NCBI GenBank assembly: GCA_021160785.1
Contig: JAGHBX010000354.1
Location: 1-17,987, forward strand
Length of the DNA: 17,987 bases
Direction of reading: 5' to 3'
Source of the DNA: Planctomycetota bacterium
Lineage (GTDB): Bacteria > Planctomycetota > Phycisphaerae > Sedimentisphaerales > Anaerohalosphaeraceae
The notes beneath the pieces were generated by a model. The model saw only the letters and a list, made by a program, of their open reading frames with translations. It searched no databases and was not told the DNA's origin. Of the stretch, positions 14,671 to 17,987 are shown in pieces (the stretch's first letter is position 1; every line of letters begins with the position of its first letter). The position numbers were made by a program, and so were the translations under genes.

Positions 14671-16968
14671 ATGATTATTCACACTGTATCGTCCAGACGT
14701 GTTTCTATTTCGTTGCTTGTGTTTGCGATGCTTTCTTTCGTTTTCGTGCTGCCGGAAGCGAATGCGGCTGAGGGGAGTGATGATCTTGCGCTGTGGTATG
14801 GCAAGCCTGCCGAGGCCAATAAGTGGTCCCAGCAGGCATTGCCTGTTGGGAACGGCAATCTTGGCGCGATGATTTTCGGAGGTGTCGCAAAAGAGCATAT
14901 TCAGTTCAATGAGGACAGCCTTTGGATTGGCGACGAAACGGACACGGGAGCTTACCAGGCGTTCGGCGATGTTTTTGTCGAGATGGATCACCAGTCTCCC
15001 ACAAAATACAGGAGACAACTGGACATCGGCAGAGCCGTGCACACGATTACTTACGAAAACGACGGCATTGGGTACAAGCGCGAATATTTTTCCAGTTTTC
15101 CGGCCGGCGTTATGGTGTTTCACTTTACGGCGGACAAAAAGGGCGCCTGTACGGCGACGGTTTCTTTGACGGATATGCATGAGGCAAAGATCGCGGTCGG
15201 AGAAAACAGGATTACGGCTTCGGGCTCGCTGGCAGGGTACAAATACAAGAGAAGAGGGCGTATTCCCGGTGAGAAAGGTTACGACATAGCCCTGGATTAC
15301 GAATCTCAGGTGCTGGTTCTGCACAAGGGTGGAAACGTCAGCGTTGTCGAGGGGCGGAAAATCAAGCTGGACAAAGTTGACGAATTTACGATTCTGCTTG
15401 CTGCCGATACCGACTATATCAATCAGCGCGCCAAAGGCTGGAAGGGCGAACACCCGCACAAGCGTATTACGGGGGAGTTGGACTCGGCGTCAAAAAAAGG
15501 GTTTGATGATTTGCTGAAGGAGCATGTCGAAGATTACCAAAGGCTTTTCAATCGTTTTGCGCTGGATGTCGGGACGGCATCCAAAGATCGCCTGCTACTA
15601 CCTACCGATGCCCGCATTGCGGCGTATAAAGCTAATAAGTCTGACCCCGGACTCGAGGAGCTTCTTTTCCAGTATGCTCGTTATCTGATGATCAGTTCTT
15701 CGCGACCGGGTTGTATGCCGGCCAATCTCCAGGGGCTCTGGAACTGCAGTAATAATCCCCCGTGGCGAAGCGACTATCACACGGATGTAAATGTTCAGAT
15801 GAACTACTGGTTCGTCGATCAGGTGAATCTTTCGGAGAGTTTCTTGCCGTTAGCCGAGTGGGTTAATTCCATCCGCCAAGTCCGAAGGGCCGAGACAAAG
15901 GCGGCATTCGACAGGCGAGGCTGGATTTGCCACGCTGAGAACGGCATATTCGGTGGTTCGACGTGGAAGTGGTCCAAAGGCGATGCGGCATGGGTCGCCC
16001 AGAATATATACGATCATTATCGATTCACGCTGGACGTCGAATATCTCAAAAGCAGGGCCTATCCCCTCCTGAAGGAGTTATGCGAGTTTTGGGAGGATGA
16101 GTTGAAAGAGCTTGACGATGGAAGTCTTGTATCGCCTAACGGATTTTCTCCGGAACACGGGCCGAATGAGGACGGGGTATCTTTCGATCAGCAGTTGATA
16201 TGGGATGTTTTTACCAGTTATATCGAAGCCTCCCAGGTTCTTGATATTGATGACGGTTTCCGTGAAAAAGTGGCTTCAATGAGAAAGCGTCTGCTGTCGC
16301 CGAAGATCGGCAAGTGGGGCCAGTTGCAGGAATGGATGGTGGATCGCGACAACCCGAAGGACAAGCATCGCCATCTGTCGCATATGATTGCCCTGCATCC
16401 CAGCCGCCAGATATCTCCGTTGACGACACCCAAATTAGCCGAAGCTGCCAAAGTTTCGATGAATGCGCGAGGCGACGGCGCCACAGGCTGGAGCAAGGCG
16501 TGGAAGATAAACATATGGGCGCGGCTTCATGACGGAGACCGCGCGTATAAAATTCTCTCCGAGATGCTGCAGGGGAATATTTATGGCAATCTGTTCGATG
16601 CGCATCCTCCCTTTCAGATAGACGGCAATTTCGGTTATGCCTCCGGTATATGCGAGATGCTGATGCAGTCGCACATGGGGCAGATACACCTGCTGCCAGC
16701 CTTGCCGAGCGCCTGGCCCGATGGTTATGTCAAAGGGATCAAGGCGCGCGGCGGATTCGAACTGGATATCTATTGGGAGAGGGGACAACTCACCAGGGCT
16801 CTGATCCGTTCGAACAAGGGCGGCGCGTGCAAGGTTCGATCGGCAGTTCCCATCGCCGTAACATACGGAGGCAAGGCGGTAACCTTGACCGGCGGCGAGA
16901 AGGGGCCGGCAACTTTTGAGACTCGGAGTGGAGGTACATATCTGATAACGGTGCAGAAGCATTTTTGA
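14671..16968 (+). CDS. GH95 alpha-L-fucosidase / alpha-L-galactosidase-like enzyme
   Basis: The protein has 765 residues with a signal peptide (about 1-32, after RRVSISLLVFAML). The N-terminal beta domain starts LWYGKPAEANKWSQQALPVGNGNLGAMIFGG, split here as LWYGKPA and ALPVGNGNLGAMIFGG. The (alpha/alpha)6 core carries LQGLWN, VNVQMNYWF (373-381), SPEHG with E495 as the expected acid, HRHLSHMIALHPSRQ and DGNFG with D651. This order and length fit full-size GH95, which inverts alpha-1,2-linked L-fucose or L-galactose. In the Bifidobacterium enzyme two Asn in an N-x-N pair assist the base; the matching positions here read D372-V-N374. AAGGAG lies before the ATG, and the gene starts 65 bases after the DUF6807 gene. 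Fucose versus galactose specificity cannot be decided from sequence. Confidence 0.9.
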   Translation: MIIHTVSSRRVSISLLVFAMLSFVFVLPEANAAEGSDDLALWYGKPAEANKWSQQALPVGNGNLGAMIFGGVAKEHIQFNEDSLWIGDETDTGAYQAFGDVFVEMDHQSPTKYRRQLDIGRAVHTITYENDGIGYKREYFSSFPAGVMVFHFTADKKGACTATVSLTDMHEAKIAVGENRITASGSLAGYKYKRRGRIPGEKGYDIALDYESQVLVLHKGGNVSVVEGRKIKLDKVDEFTILLAADTDYINQRAKGWKGEHPHKRITGELDSASKKGFDDLLKEHVEDYQRLFNRFALDVGTASKDRLLLPTDARIAAYKANKSDPGLEELLFQYARYLMISSSRPGCMPANLQGLWNCSNNPPWRSDYHTDVNVQMNYWFVDQVNLSESFLPLAEWVNSIRQVRRAETKAAFDRRGWICHAENGIFGGSTWKWSKGDAAWVAQNIYDHYRFTLDVEYLKSRAYPLLKELCEFWEDELKELDDGSLVSPNGFSPEHGPNEDGVSFDQQLIWDVFTSYIEASQVLDIDDGFREKVASMRKRLLSPKIGKWGQLQEWMVDRDNPKDKHRHLSHMIALHPSRQISPLTTPKLAEAAKVSMNARGDGATGWSKAWKINIWARLHDGDRAYKILSEMLQGNIYGNLFDAHPPFQIDGNFGYASGICEMLMQSHMGQIHLLPALPSAWPDGYVKGIKARGGFELDIYWERGQLTRALIRSNKGGACKVRSAVPIAVTYGGKAVTLTGGEKGPATFETRSGGTYLITVQKHF

Positions 16969-17110
16969 CGCAGTATTCGGGAAACTCAAAAAAACTGAAA
17001 AAGAATGAACGAACTGAACTGATGGATGTGCTCGAAGCGAATCTTGCCGACAGGCAAAACGTGCTTGCCAGGGACCCGACGTGGGCATTTGCGCTGCAGG
17101 GATTTGGCGA

Positions 17111-17139
17111 TTGTGTTCTGGTGGGGTATTTGTTATTCT
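17111..17139 (+). promoter_or_regulatory. Weak candidate promoter before the beta-propeller gene
   Basis: In the 210-base gap after the GH95 gene, TTGTGT (17111-17116) and TATTCT (17134-17139) are 17 bases apart, with TGT before the -10 box. The gap also contains TTGCC (17044-17048), GGCAA (17053-17057) and TTGCC (17065-17069), which could form two mutually exclusive five-bp hairpins. These matches are modest, and read-through from upstream is equally possible. Confidence 0.25.
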
Positions 17140-17178
17140 GTTGGGTTGAAAATTGTATTCTTTTAGAAGGAGATGGAA

Positions 17179-17987
17179 ATGAAAAAGGCCAGCGAAACCA
17201 GGACGATAATCCTCTGGATGCTTGTCATGATGATTTGGCCCGGTCTTATCGTGGCTCAATCGCAAACATCGAGCGCCGAGCCGATGAAAGTGGGTTCAGT
17301 GGGTGTCTTCCCAAAGGCCTCCGAAGCTGTGGCCGTCACGTCAGGTCCCAAAGAGCATCTTTTTGCCAGCTATTATGGTATCAATTCCTGGAGCGCCGAT
17401 CAGAGATACGTTACGGTTCTGGAAACGCCGATCAAGTATCGGCTGCCGACCGAAAATGACCCCGCAACATTAGGCTTGGTCGATCTGGAAACGAAAGAGT
17501 TCATTCCGCTTACCGAAACACGCGCCTGGAATTTTCAACAAGGCTGCATGGCGCATTGGCTCGGGACATTTCCGAATTCGCGTATTATCTACAACGATAT
17601 GGTGGACGGGAAATTCGTTTCGATCATTATGGACGTCCACACAAAGCGAAAGATCAAGACGATCCCCTGGCCGGTCGCTGCCGTTTCGCCGAATGGAAAA
17701 GAAGCCGTCAGCATAAATTTTTCGCGGCTTCGAACTACGCGCAAGGCTTATGGATATGGAGGCGACGGACAGGATGCCCGGCTATCCGTGCAATTCCCAA
17801 AGGACGACGGGCTGTTTTTGGTGGACCTGGCGACAGGCAAGGCGAAACTTCTCGTATCCATTGACGACGTGAAAAATCAGGTCCCCCAAGTCCCGGAAAA
17901 GGGGATCGAGTACTTCAATCACGTACTCTTCAGTCGCGAAGGAGGCAAGATATTCTGGCTGGCCCGCGCCACACCGAAGCGCAACAC
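17179..17987 (+). CDS. Secreted TolB/oligogalacturonate-lyase-like beta-propeller protein, 3' part missing
   Basis: The frame is open from an ATG at 17179 to the window end, giving 269 residues. AGAAGGAG lies just upstream. The start MKKASETRTIILWMLVMMIW is a signal peptide ending near GLIVAQ. The mature part shows repeated beta-strand blades: GLVDLETKEFIPLTET, QGCMAHWL, RIIYNDMVDGKFVSIIMDV, VSPNGKEAVSINFSRL, YGYGG, GLFLVDLATGKAKLL and FNHVLFSREGGKIFWLAR. The HWL...IIYND...VSPNG series is like TolB-type six- or seven-bladed propellers related to family PL22 oligogalacturonate lyases. The metal-binding and catalytic His positions cannot be checked because the C-terminus is missing. If it is a lyase-like enzyme it would act on uronic-acid oligomers made by this locus; a binding role is the alternative. 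Different frames over 16965-17459 are shadows. Confidence 0.75.
   Translation, partial: MKKASETRTIILWMLVMMIWPGLIVAQSQTSSAEPMKVGSVGVFPKASEAVAVTSGPKEHLFASYYGINSWSADQRYVTVLETPIKYRLPTENDPATLGLVDLETKEFIPLTETRAWNFQQGCMAHWLGTFPNSRIIYNDMVDGKFVSIIMDVHTKRKIKTIPWPVAAVSPNGKEAVSINFSRLRTTRKAYGYGGDGQDARLSVQFPKDDGLFLVDLATGKAKLLVSIDDVKNQVPQVPEKGIEYFNHVLFSREGGKIFWLARATPKRN

Noticed and set aside
16435..17265. 276-residue minus-strand frame over the end of GH95 and the following gap
   Set aside because: It runs antisense to the conserved DGNFG part of GH95 and into the next gene; composition looks random.
16965..17459. 164-residue plus-strand frame overlapping the GH95 stop and the propeller start
   Set aside because: The other frame, from 17179, has a ribosome site, signal peptide and propeller blades; this one has none.

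Overview
The window is part of the chromosome of a Gram-negative bacterium, most likely a PVC-group organism of the Planctomycetota (Phycisphaerae / Sedimentisphaerales type). This is inferred from the protein families together: a Tat-exported sugar isomerase-like protein, a CehA-type metallohydrolase, a DUF6807 protein, large multimodular secreted glycosidases, and no SusC/SusD pair. It was not tested by any database search. Shine-Dalgarno sites are AGGAG-like and most proteins begin with export signals. I see no tRNA, rRNA, CRISPR array, transposase or phage gene.

Layout. (1) Positions 1-1528, minus strand: a PagL-like outer-membrane barrel, a 39-residue protein with nine cysteines, and the N-terminal part of a dicarboxylate/amino-acid:cation symporter cut by the window edge. 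(2) Positions 1529-1931: non-coding, with one long hairpin. (3) Positions 1932-9567, minus strand: a tightly spaced run of five genes read from right to left. They are an alpha/beta hydrolase, a serine hydrolase fused to an apiosidase-like glycosidase, a CehA/McbA-type metallohydrolase, a DUF5060 glycosidase and a Tat-exported TIM-barrel isomerase/epimerase. (4) Positions 9568-9790: a divergent control region with a good promoter candidate for each direction. (5) Positions 9791-17987, plus strand: a 1280-residue beta-helix/CBM/GH51 protein, a DUF6807 protein, a GH95 alpha-L-fucosidase-like enzyme and the start of a secreted beta-propeller protein that runs off the window.

Together regions 3-5 look like a divergent glycan-degradation locus. 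The predicted activities (alpha-L-arabinofuranosidase, alpha-L-fucosidase/galactosidase, two apiosidase-like TIM barrels, esterase-like hydrolases, a beta-helix domain and an oligogalacturonate-lyase-like propeller) would suit a branched, esterified plant or algal polysaccharide. Complex pectin (rhamnogalacturonan type) is my best guess, as inference only. The most unusual items are the serine hydrolase-glycosidase fusion, the beta-helix-GH51 fusion, an identical 24-bp start-region repeat shared by two unrelated adjacent genes, the tiny cysteine-rich protein and the PagL-like barrel.
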